DNA of 9,722 nucleotides from Herminiimonas sp. (GTDB lineage Bacteria > Pseudomonadota > Gammaproteobacteria > Burkholderiales > Burkholderiaceae), in NCBI GenBank assembly GCA_014377155.1, contig JACMQD010000474.1:1-9722 (forward strand). Direction: 5' to 3'. Within the stretch, counting starts at the first letter, position 1. Each line of letters begins with the position of its first letter. Below are positions 1 through 5,940 of this stretch, piece by piece. The position numbers and the translations under genes were made by a program. The notes under the pieces were generated by a model. The model did no database searches and was not told the DNA's origin. It saw only the letters and a list, made by a program, of their open reading frames with translations.

Positions 1-249
1 AACTATGGGATCGGGCAGCTGGCCCGCAGCAACGGCGGCTTCGCGCGACGCTCTAGCTGCAAAATCCTTGGCCGGAAGCTGGCGCGAATGCGCAATGGCG
101 CGGCGCTGTGCTTCAGCAAGCGTCAGCGGCGCTTCTGCCGCACTGGCCCATGAAAGCGGCAATAAGATAAGACCGATGAGGTGGATGCGGGACCACATGG
201 CCCGGCAGATTTGACGGCCCGAGGGGCGCGCCGTGCAAGCGAAATACAT
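1..249 (-). CDS. TolC/CzcC-type efflux outer-membrane protein, N-terminal part (cut by window edge)
   Basis: Reading leftward, the frame gives a signal peptide (hydrophobic core LIGLILLPLSWA, then ASA-AEA) followed by PLTLAEAQRRAIAHSRQLPA and an alanine-rich helix ending GQLPDPIV. 'LTLAEA..A...S..L' and 'AGQLPDP' are hallmarks of the first helices of the CzcC/CusC branch of the TolC family, the outer-membrane channel of tripartite RND metal efflux pumps. Two in-frame ATGs compete. The one at 247-249 has a GGAG Shine-Dalgarno five bases upstream and gives a signal peptide with a long n-region. The one at 196-198 gives a more typical signal peptide but has no visible ribosome site. I prefer 249. 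The gene lies downstream of, and is co-oriented with, the small Cys/His protein at 323-727, which suggests one operon. The membrane-fusion and RND pump genes would be expected beyond the left edge. The family call is solid; the metal substrate cannot be read from this fragment. Confidence 0.8.
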   Translation of the reverse strand, partial: MYFACTARPSGRQICRAMWSRIHLIGLILLPLSWASAAEAPLTLAEAQRRAIAHSRQLPAKDFAARASREAAVAAGQLPDPIV

Positions 250-322
250 ACATTCTCCAGAAAGCGATAGTCATTACCGGTTGCGCGCGGCGCAGCCATG
301 GCAAACCGAGCAATCTGGAATA

Positions 323-727
323 TTAAATGCGGAAACAGCAGTGACGAATTGCGAGCGGAGGGGGGGGTGCGCCTGACTGGCTGACGGTGTTGAGTTTCCG
401 AAGATTGGATGCGATCGGCACCGTGGTGGGTACCAGAACTAGTGAAATGGTCGCTGGCACAAACGCCTGCACTGCCGGTATTTGATGCGTGTCCAGTGAC
501 TGGTCCAAGGTATGCGCGCTGGCATGGCAAAGGTTTGGCTGGCCGGAATCAATTTGCACGCACCCTGGCATATCGACCATCGAAGCCGAAATCGCCGGCT
601 TCCCAGAAACAGCCGTGCTTCCCTTCGACTGTGGACACACGTACCCCGCAAGCACCAGCTGCATAAACAGCATGCTGAAGATGGCCAGGACTGCACCAGC
701 GATGCGCGAGGGTCGATTTTTTCTCAT
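323..727 (-). CDS. Small secreted Cys/His protein preceding metal-efflux porin
   Basis: 134 aa. Residues 9-30 form a single hydrophobic segment (IAGAVLAIFSMLFMQLVLAG) that serves as signal peptide or membrane anchor. The exported part carries C31, C56, C67-H68 and H72, in the context 'PGCVQIDSGQPNLCHA', and ends in the compact tail 'PPPPLAIRHCCFRI' (C130, C131). From memory, short proteins with a D..QPNLC.A signature and an IR-C-C-F-R tail are found just upstream of CzcC/CusC genes in betaproteobacteria. They have no established biochemical function that I can name. The Cys/His residues and the position suggest periplasmic metal or redox sensing or handling, which is inference. The ATG is followed by a basic n-region (MRKNRPSR) typical of export signals. 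The ribosome site is poor. The gap to the porin start is about 73 bp, compatible with one transcript. Here the second half of the usual CHAHC-like cluster reads CHASAH. Confidence 0.65.
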   Translation of the reverse strand: MRKNRPSRIAGAVLAIFSMLFMQLVLAGYVCPQSKGSTAVSGKPAISASMVDMPGCVQIDSGQPNLCHASAHTLDQSLDTHQIPAVQAFVPATISLVLVPTTVPIASNLRKLNTVSQSGAPPPPLAIRHCCFRI

Positions 728-774
728 AGCAGCAAAATTAAATTCCCTTTTAGCCTACCATACGATTCGCTATT

Positions 775-805
775 TGTATCCGAACACGCAAGTTCGAGTC
801 GTCAA
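775..805 (-). promoter_or_regulatory. Weak candidate promoter for the 323-727/efflux operon
   Basis: On the minus strand, TTGACG (800-805) is a near-consensus -35 box, followed after 19 bases by GATACA (775-780) as a poor -10. The spacing is long and the -10 is weak, which would fit a regulator-dependent (MerR-like or two-component) promoter. No clear operator dyad was seen, so this is tentative. Confidence 0.25.
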
Positions 806-1036
806 CTGAACAGTAAATGGGTGGAATACGTCAGGTAGCTGTGGGGGTTTTGTCGCGATAGCGCAATGAGGCCCGATATGTCTGAAAGGTCTGCGGCGAT
901 CAGAATGCCAGTGCGTAGAATTGATTGGCTTCCGACGAGGTTTGGTCTTTGATGTCGCCATGTGGCGGTAACCGCAGCTATGTGCGTACACCCCCGACTG
1001 GACGAAGATCGGCCAGCAGATTGCTGGAAAGAGGGA
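806..1036. other. Intergenic stretch without a recognisable gene
   Basis: About 230 bp between the efflux operon and the IS6 remnant. ORFs crossing it on either strand show no recognisable domain, no ribosome site and no plausible composition. It may contain further, unrecognisable IS debris, since it lies directly upstream of the IS6 transposase tail, but I see nothing that proves it. Confidence 0.4.
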
Positions 1037-1164
1037 GGTATGCAGAGCATACGTGAGCGGCGCATGCGTAGTTTCAAGTCCGCTGGACAGGCCCAGCGAT
1101 TCTTGTCGAGCTTTGGCGGCTGTCGGCAAAGAACTACCGTGAAATCATGCGCGATCATTTGCAC
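1037..1164 (+). pseudogene. IS6-family transposase C-terminal remnant
   Basis: In one plus frame, 1052-1114 encodes RERRMRSFKSAGQAQRFLS-SF. This matches the stretch that follows the last catalytic Glu in the IS6 family of DDE transposases (typically ...RERRM.RFKS.G.AQRFLS...). About ten codons of the usual sequence are then missing, and the typical continuation LSAKNYREIMRD appears in a different frame at 1120-1155. It is therefore a frameshifted, internally deleted tail. The N-terminal three quarters, the DDE residues and the inverted repeats are absent. It is a fossil and not expressed as a functional protein. The family call rests on remembered motifs, with moderate confidence. Confidence 0.55.
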
Positions 1165-1289
1165 AATGGTCCGATGTTACCGCCTTCAACTTTGTTTTTC
1201 AATGATAGGTCGAGCAAATGCATGAAAATTCTCGTCTGAATTTTTCGGTGCTGTTCTTCAAAAAGTTAACCTGACAGTGCCGGTACCAC

Positions 1290-2309
1290 TCACTGCTCAA
1301 CCAATTCGACACGCCGGTTCTTCGCACGTCCCGTTTCAGTCGCATTCGACGCGACCGGTGACAGACTCGCGGCACCACTCGATTGCAATCGCTTGGCGTC
1401 GATCTTATAGCTTTTGATAAGCACTGCCGTAATCGCTTCGGCCCGCTTTTGAGATAGCGCTCTGTTACTTTCGAGATTTCCCTGGTTATCGGTATGACCA
1501 ACGATATGGACTTTCAAGTTTTTCTGTTGGTCGAGTAATTTGGCCATTTCATCAAGCTGCGCCTTTGATTCTGCCTTGATTTCGGCTTTGCCGGTGTCGA
1601 AAAGAATTCCGTAGAGCGCGATCTTTCCTTCGGCGGCAAGGCCTTTTCCGAGTGCGTCCGCGTTCACCTTGACGCTCCCGATTTCCATCGGCCCGGCTTC
1701 AATTATTTGCAAGAAGTAGGGTCCGCCGGCACCTTTATTCGCCTGCGTGCTTGAAGGGTCAAGCACAGTGAGCAACGCTGTCACATCACCTTCGGGGCGT
1801 GCCAGGCGAGCCGCCAGGAAACGTGGTGGATAGTTGCCATTGTTATCGAATCTGCTCATGGAATCGTAACCGCCCGAAAACGTTGCGGGCTTCGATGTCC
1901 ACTCCTGAGCATTTTTGATCAGGCCTTGCTCGGCGCAGCGCGGTGCGTCCTCGCAAGCGAACAGGATTTTGAATCTGTTTTTCTCCAGTGACTGCTTATA
2001 GTTGCGGAAGACTTCAAGTGAGCTTTTGTCCTTCGGCGTAATGTAGAGATAGTTAAAGACCTTGCCTTCTACTGGTTCACTCGTCGTCGCGGATAGCGGA
2101 ACGTTGACACGTTCAAAACTGTATAAGCCGTAGTTATGCAGGATCGAGCCCTGGAACCGGCCGACTAGTGGGTGGTCTTTGGCACCTGCTTTTTCCTTGT
2201 ATGGATCGGCGTTCGCAGTCGACAACGTGAGCAGAGTAAGCATGCTGATTAAGAGGTTTCGGCTAAATCGATTGAACGGATGGGGCGATATGCGCTGGGA
2301 AGTGGTCAT
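1290..2309 (-). CDS. Secreted DUF4892 / OmpA-like peptidoglycan-binding protein
   Basis: 339 aa from the ATG at 2307-2309. Residues 1-34 are a signal peptide (RNLLISMLTLLTLSTANA, cut before DPYKE). Residues about 40-200 look like a DUF4892 domain: 'DHPLVGRF.GS' start, 'EGKVFNYLYI', 'SSLEVFRNYKQSLEKNRFKILFACE' with a C119/C125 pair, and 'FLAARLARPEGDVTALLTV'. Residues about 230-339 are an OmpA C-terminal domain with 'ILFDTGKAEI', 'VGHTDNQG', 'SNRALSQKRA' and 'GRAKNRRVEL', the motifs that hold the diaminopimelate of peptidoglycan. The expected role is an envelope protein tethered to the cell wall; DUF4892 has no assigned activity. The reading frame stays open 76 codons further upstream, but those codons encode IS66 transposase debris, so I reject the longer start. 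The Shine-Dalgarno is weak. It is transcribed from the IS66 edge (see the promoter entry) and is apparently monocistronic. Confidence 0.85.
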   Translation of the reverse strand: MTTSQRISPHPFNRFSRNLLISMLTLLTLSTANADPYKEKAGAKDHPLVGRFQGSILHNYGLYSFERVNVPLSATTSEPVEGKVFNYLYITPKDKSSLEVFRNYKQSLEKNRFKILFACEDAPRCAEQGLIKNAQEWTSKPATFSGGYDSMSRFDNNGNYPPRFLAARLARPEGDVTALLTVLDPSSTQANKGAGGPYFLQIIEAGPMEIGSVKVNADALGKGLAAEGKIALYGILFDTGKAEIKAESKAQLDEMAKLLDQQKNLKVHIVGHTDNQGNLESNRALSQKRAEAITAVLIKSYKIDAKRLQSSGAASLSPVASNATETGRAKNRRVELVEQ

Positions 2310-2341
2310 GGTGCCGAGTTGGAGAAAATGAATGCTTGATC

Positions 2342-2522
2342 GCAATCGGTGTTTAGATGGCGTAATTGTATCAGCGTGCCAATTGGTGCAATCTGACCGC
2401 AGCGGGTTCGCAGCGAAGCGATCTTTCCACAGCCGCGGCGTCAATTCATGCACGCACGTTGCCGGATGCTGTACCACCCGCAAAACATCGACAAAGTAAT
2501 AGTAGGGATTGATGTCATGCAG
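2342..2522 (-). pseudogene. IS66-family transposase (TnpC) C-terminal remnant, copy A
   Basis: The minus frame from 2522 reads LHDINPYYYFVDVL-RV.QHPA...ELTPRLWK..FAANPLRSD, the conserved C-terminus of IS66 TnpC (typically NPY.YLVDVLQRV..HPA..V.ELTPR.WK..FA..PLRSDL). One codon (the Q of DVLQRV) is lost, and no stop intervenes before the OmpA-like gene, whose frame it happens to share. Similarity to copy B continues past the protein tail to about 2342 (GATTGC here, GGTTAC in copy B), which may be the old right end of the element. There is no trace of TnpA, TnpB or the catalytic part of TnpC. Confidence 0.75.
2365..2391 (-). promoter_or_regulatory. Candidate extended -10 promoter for the DUF4892-OmpA gene
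   Basis: On the minus strand, TTGCAC (2386-2391) is followed after 15 bases by TACAAT (2365-2370), preceded by TGA, giving an extended -10 (TGnTACAAT). The predicted leader is about 50 nt to the ATG at 2309. The -35 lies inside the last recognisable codons of the IS66 transposase remnant, so the promoter seems to be supplied by the dead element. The short spacer is offset by the extended -10. It is a good candidate but unproven. Confidence 0.5.
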
Positions 2523-2657
2523 CGCGTCGGCCAGCATCCGGCGTCATTGATGCATCAGCTCACACCGCGCATCTGGAGGCAGATGTTTGCCGCCAGCCCC
2601 TTGCGGTCCAACTCGCATGATCTTGCCGGGCTGCGCACGCCGGCGGATGATCGGTTA
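2511..2657 (+). pseudogene. IS66-family transposase (TnpC) C-terminal remnant, copy B, inverted
   Basis: The plus frame from 2511 reads DVMQRVGQHPAS.MHQLTPRIWRQMFAASPLRS, the same TnpC tail as copy A on the other strand; 19 of 30 residues agree from RV.QHPA to PLRS. The two copies start back to back: the first 12 bases of copy B (GATGTCATGCAG, 2511-2522) are, on the other strand, the LHDI codons of copy A. The fragment probably ends at GGTTAC (about 2657), resembling the ..TTAC terminus of IS66-type inverted repeats. The amount of divergence implies two different IS66 elements, or an old duplication. Confidence 0.75.
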
Positions 2658-2815
2658 CGTTCAGTTACCAGTTACTTCCTGGCCTCAATGAAAGGCGAGC
2701 CAATTCTGGCGGGCTGGCAGGGCGAACGGTCACGCGTGTTTGAGAATGAATTTGGAGGTACTTCCGCATCGGTCGTGATACTTTGCGTGCAACAATCGCA
2801 AACAGGGACAAATTT

Positions 2816-3154
2816 ATGTGGATAGGCAATCTAATTAAGCGGATCACCGGAAACGCCGCTACGGCGTCGGAGTCCGACGGGGAAATGTCACCAGTGCCGC
2901 GTACGTTATCTGGAGTTGTAAGTCTGGCTGAACTGAGGGCGACAGGCATCGACGTGGTCATGACGACCGGTGCCGGCATAACCGCCGCCAAGTCGGTCGG
3001 CACCAAGCTCGATATCGTCGAAATTCACGGCGAAGTGAAACCTCAGGACCAGCTTGCAATGGTCGAACGTCCGACGTCAATAGCACGAGGGTTCTGGTTG
3101 CTCATATTCGGCTTTCCAGCCACGGGCCAAAGTCGATCCTTACCAATTTCTTGA
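2816..3154 (+). CDS. Hypothetical 112-aa protein
   Basis: ATG at 2816 with AGGGA seven bases upstream. The frame remains open 11 codons upstream to a TTG, but the ATG has the better ribosome site. The product begins MWIGNLIKRITG, has a Ser/Glu-rich linker (residues about 14-25), a segment SGVVSLAELRATGIDVVMTT followed by AGITAAKSVGTKLDIVEIHGEV (mixed strand/helix), and near the end a hydrophobic stretch RGFWLLIFGFPA. GC-rich third positions in the middle (ATC GAC GTG GTC, ACC GCC GCC AAG) suggest real coding. I do not recognise a family. The last 20 residues look less regular, so the original 3' end may be lost to a frameshift near 3100. It is flanked by IS66 debris on the left and an IS5 element on the right, so it could be the surviving part of a larger gene. 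Confidence 0.4.
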   Translation: MWIGNLIKRITGNAATASESDGEMSPVPRTLSGVVSLAELRATGIDVVMTTGAGITAAKSVGTKLDIVEIHGEVKPQDQLAMVERPTSIARGFWLLIFGFPATGQSRSLPIS

Positions 3155-3202
3155 AAAGCCCATTCGGCGATATTCGCCCTCGCCTCTTATTACCCGAAGA
3201 CC

Positions 3203-3233
3203 CGGCGCGACGCTTTGAGGCGTCGTTGCGCCG
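3203..3233. terminator. Strong hairpin downstream of the hypothetical gene
   Basis: CGGCGC-GACGC (3203-3213), loop TTTGAG, then GCGTCG..GCGCCG (3220-3233) pairs as an 11-bp stem with a small bulge (the extra bases lie in the right arm at about 3225-3227). No U-tract follows on either strand, so intrinsic termination is uncertain. It may be a Rho-dependent end, an mRNA-stabilising hairpin, or part of a repeat. Confidence 0.35.
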
Positions 3234-3267
3234 CACTGGTGATGTACCCCATGGTCGTATCTAGCGA

Positions 3268-4360
3268 GGCGTTGGTGCACTTCGAGCCCGAGAAACGGTT
3301 GATGATACGATGCTGATCGATTTTTTCTGAACTCTTCTGATGCCGAACAAGCACAACACCGACCGCCGTCATCACATTCCGAAGATGAAGTTCAAGGTTC
3401 AGAACTGGCCGGAATATGAAGCGGGACTGCGGCGGCGTGGCAGTCTGACTTTGTGGATTGAAGATGCTGCACTGGCCCAGTGGCAAAGCGTTGGGCCGCG
3501 TGGGTAGGCACGCTATCAGGGCATCGCCATTTAGACGTGCTTGATGCTGCGTGCCGTCTTCAAGATGGCGCTGCGACAAACGGAAGGCTTGTTGGCTTCG
3601 GTGCTGACGTTGATGAATCTGACGATCTCTTCACCGGATCACACCACGGTCAGTCGCCGGGCGGTGGGATTGCCGATCATGAAATCAACGTCGGCCCCAA
3701 AGGGTCCGTTGCAGGTGTTGATCGACAGTACGGGTCTGGAGGTCTTCGGTGCAGGCCAATGGCTGGAAGCAAAACATGGTGCGAAGTCGCGCCGGACGTG
3801 GCGCAAGCTGCATCTGGCAGTCGATGCCGACAGTGGCATGATCATCGGCCAAATGCTCACTGATCAGCATACGGACGACGCGTCGCAGGTGGGGCCACTG
3901 CTGGCGCAGATAGAAGAAAAAATAGAAAAAGTCGTCCCCGATGGTGCCTACGATGCCGCGCCCACCTAAGAGACGATTGCGGACCATGGCGCCGATATCG
4001 AGGTGGTAATTCCGCCACGCAAAACCGCTGTTCCCGGTACAGCGTTGTGTGCGCCCAATCAGCGTGATCGTCATCTTGAGAAGATCAACACAGAAGGCCG
4101 GTTGGCCTGGCAAACCGCCACTGGCTATGGACAACGCGCCTTGGTCGAGACAACCATGGGCCGCTACAAATCCTTGATTGGTCCTCGGCTGCGTTCACGA
4201 GGGTTTGCGGCGCAGCAAACCGAAGCTGCCATCGGGGTCGCTGTGTTGAACCGCATGCTGGCCGCTGGACGCCCAAACTCCGTTCGCAGTCAAAAAGTGG
4301 CCGCATAATCGGGCAGGGGTTGGGGGACCGTTGCCTTCAATTTTGAAGTGCACCAACGCC
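3268..4360 (+). mobile_element. IS5-family insertion sequence, complete but inactive (about 1.09 kb)
   Basis: Perfect 16-bp terminal inverted repeats bound the element: GGCGTTGGTGCACTTC at 3268-3283 and its complement at 4345-4360. They enclose one full-length IS5-type transposase frame (3340-4308). The length of 1093 bp is normal for this family. I could not see a convincing target-site duplication: the bases outside are CGA on the left and GAA on the right, and CTAG at 3261-3264 has no partner on the right. Combined with the truncated LysE gene at the right edge, this suggests that an adjacent deletion followed insertion. The transposase carries three stops, so the copy can only move if another copy supplies the enzyme. 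Confidence 0.85.
3340..4308 (+). pseudogene. IS5-family DDE transposase with three in-frame stops
   Basis: The frame from ATG 3340 to TAA 4308 is 322 codons, the normal length. It begins MPNKHNTDRRHHIPKMKFKV, a start I recognise from betaproteobacterial IS5-family transposases. The catalytic parts are present: VLIDSTGL (first Asp, codons about 127-134), PDGAYD (second Asp) and YGQRALVETTMGRYK, which fits the family Y(2)R(3)E(6)K motif exactly. Stops interrupt it at 3505-3507 (TAG, codon 56), 3532-3534 (TAG, codon 65, where a Gln CAG is expected) and 3967-3969 (TAA, codon 210, where the family has Tyr in PTYET). No frameshift or deletion is visible. Separate fragments such as 3541-3969 and 4003-4308 are pieces of this one gene. 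Confidence 0.9.
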
Positions 4361-4701
4361 GAAGCGCGTTCCAGATCCGAGATCTGCCTGTGGATTCGCC
4401 CAGTAAGCTTTTTACGATGGGCTTTGTAACAAACTTGTTCAATCCAAAAATTGCTTTCATGTATCTTTCAATGCTTCCCCAGTTCATCAGTCCTGAACGA
4501 GGGCATGTACTGGCGCAGTCACTTATTCTCGGCACCGCGCAGATCAGCATTAGTTTGACTATTAACGCACTGATCGCCATGACGGCTGGATCAGCCGCAG
4601 CACTGCTTTCCAAACGTCCTTCGTGGATCCTTGCTCAGCGATGGGTGATGGCTTCGGTTTTGTTCGGACTTGCAGCACAAATCACGATGGCAAGCAAGTG
4701 A
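4361..4701 (+). pseudogene. LysE-family amino-acid exporter, N-terminal half missing
   Basis: Directly after the IS5 right repeat an open frame reads SAFQIRDLPVDSP, then LFTMGFVTNLFNPKIAFMYL, a 'LPQFISPERG' loop and two further hydrophobic helices (about 4510-4610 and 4640-4690). 'F..GF..N..NPK...' followed by 'LPQF..P..G' is the diagnostic centre of the LysE/RhtB translocators (inner-membrane export of amino acids or homoserine lactones). Intact members have about 205-210 aa; only about 113 remain. The missing N-terminal helices are not found on the other side of the IS in any frame, so this was not a simple insertion: an IS-adjacent deletion removed them. Reading through from the IS gives an ATG at 4348 inside the repeat, but a half transporter is unlikely to work. 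Confidence 0.8.
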
Positions 4702-5073
4702 TGGCACATGCGCTACCGGGCAAGAGAACTTGCCTAAACACCCCGAGGTTGCGGTCGAGGTTCAGGAAACAGGACGTCAAGCACGCCGACCCGCTAAATG
4801 TTTTTAGCGAGTGAACCGTTTTCAGGCCGGACAAGAAACGCGTTATCAGTCATCACGCGTGCATAGTGGGCTCTTTTGATTTGCAATCACGTCAGACGCA
4901 GTGGTTGTTCGACGATTTCAATAACGTATTTCCGCAAAATAAAGCCCCTGATTCTCGGCCTTCTCGGCTCTCTTACAAACCTCCGTTTGTTATATTTATT
5001 GCTGTAAATTACTCCACCTCGCGCATGAGGAAAGGCCAAAAAAAGCAATGGCGGCCGGTTGCATAAAGCAGAC
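4702..5073. other. Gene-free stretch between LysE remnant and NEL gene
   Basis: About 370 bp. A 7-bp hairpin (CGCTAAA 4792-4798, loop TGTT, TTTAGCG 4803-4809) lies 90 bases after the LysE stop but lacks a U-run. The right part (4920-5020) is AT-rich. The only sizeable ORF (4866-5066, plus, GTG start) lacks a ribosome site and recognisable sequence. I see no promoter or RNA gene I could defend. Confidence 0.4.
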
Positions 5074-5937
5074 TTACAAATGCTCTCTGGCTTCTATTTG
5101 TTCTTCCAGGAATTGACGGGTCATTTGCTTATTTAGCTTTTGAATACTGGCCGCTTCTTCCGCTTTTTGAGCGTCAAGTGATGCCATCCATTCACCCTCC
5201 GACATCCGCACGGGCTGGATCGATATTGCTTCTCGCGATTCTTGATGCACAAGTCTTACCCGGGCATAGGATTCTGGGTACTTGCGTTCCATTGCCTGAC
5301 ACCACGGCGCCCATTGCGCCAGAAATTGAACGGAGGCACTCCCTTCCAGTTTTTCTCGTACTTCTTGCTCTGCCTTGTCGATCGCGGCGGCCGAGACATG
5401 GGCAGATCTGCGGTAGCGCATGGACTGTGCAACACCCGGCAGGTTCAGGCGATCGCGCAGCGCAACCTGGTAGGCAAGCCGTATTTCGACTTCGTCCATA
5501 GGCTCACCCTGATGCTGCTGCCGCGTGATTTCGGCGCTTGCGATCTTGTTGAGGACCTCTAGTTTGAAAAAGCCTTCTCCGAGGTCAAGCAACTCTTCCA
5601 CCGTATATTTTCCGGCCTGTGCATCGTGACTGATTTTGGCCAGTTCCATGTCGTTCAGGCCGAGTGCGATCCGGTCTGCGCAAGACGTGATTGCCTCATG
5701 GGCAATTACAAAGCATTCACTGCGTAGCGACGCCGATTCACGCATGGCGGTGACGAGCGCATTGGTGCGGGCAACTAGATTTTGCCGAACATGCTCAGCT
5801 CCATAGTCTACGGTTTCCGTCAGACGCGCCTGGAACGTATTGAAGGATGCTGCATTAGCCTCTGTTGTCGGGAATTCCCAGTTTTGTTTCACCAGCGCCG
5901 TTGGTGCTGAGGTCGATGCAGATCCATCTACTGGCAA
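5074..5937 (-). CDS. NEL-type E3 ubiquitin ligase domain (IpaH/SspH/SlrP-like T3SS effector), N-terminally truncated
   Basis: 287 aa from TTG 5937. Residues about 20-270 follow the Novel E3 Ligase (NEL) fold order: 'NWEFPTTEANAASFNTFQARL' opening helices, 'SLRSECFVIAHEAITSCADRI' with the catalytic C86-A-D88 (the CxD motif of IpaH-class enzymes), 'LGEGFFKLEVLNKIASAEI', 'VEIRLAYQVALRDRLNLPG', 'SAAAIDKAEQEVREKLEG', 'FLAQWAPW', and a charged C-terminal helix ending LNKQMTRQFLEEQIEAREHL. In known effectors this domain sits at the C-terminus after leucine-rich repeats. It transfers ubiquitin in the eukaryotic host cell through a Cys thioester, and the LRRs select substrates and restrain activity. 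No LRR or secretion signal is present here: upstream lies an IS3-type OrfA head in another frame. The catalytic domain looks intact but expression and secretion are doubtful. The TTG start is only a proxy; the native start is lost. No T3SS genes are in the window. Confidence 0.8.
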   Translation of the reverse strand: MPVDGSASTSAPTALVKQNWEFPTTEANAASFNTFQARLTETVDYGAEHVRQNLVARTNALVTAMRESASLRSECFVIAHEAITSCADRIALGLNDMELAKISHDAQAGKYTVEELLDLGEGFFKLEVLNKIASAEITRQQHQGEPMDEVEIRLAYQVALRDRLNLPGVAQSMRYRRSAHVSAAAIDKAEQEVREKLEGSASVQFLAQWAPWCQAMERKYPESYARVRLVHQESREAISIQPVRMSEGEWMASLDAQKAEEAASIQKLNKQMTRQFLEEQIEAREHL

Positions 5938-5940
5938 TGG

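Noticed and set aside
409..838. Several plus-strand ORFs opposite the Cys/His protein
   Set aside because: Antisense shadows of 323-727, with no ribosome sites or recognisable sequence.
770..1164. Minus-strand ORFs of about 120 aa
   Set aside because: No domain, irregular composition, and antisense to the IS6 remnant.
2310..2537. N-terminal extension of the OmpA-like ORF up to 2537
   Set aside because: The extra 76 codons are IS66 TnpC tail sequence. The signal peptide and promoter place the start at 2309.
3190..3579. 129-aa minus ORF and other minus ORFs across the IS5 element
   Set aside because: They run antisense to the IS5 end and transposase frame, whose motifs are clear on the plus strand.
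4866..5066. 66-aa plus ORF
   Set aside because: GTG start without a ribosome site, no recognisable family, AT-rich non-coding look.
5178..5562. Plus-strand ORFs of 106-107 aa
   Set aside because: Shadows of the NEL gene.
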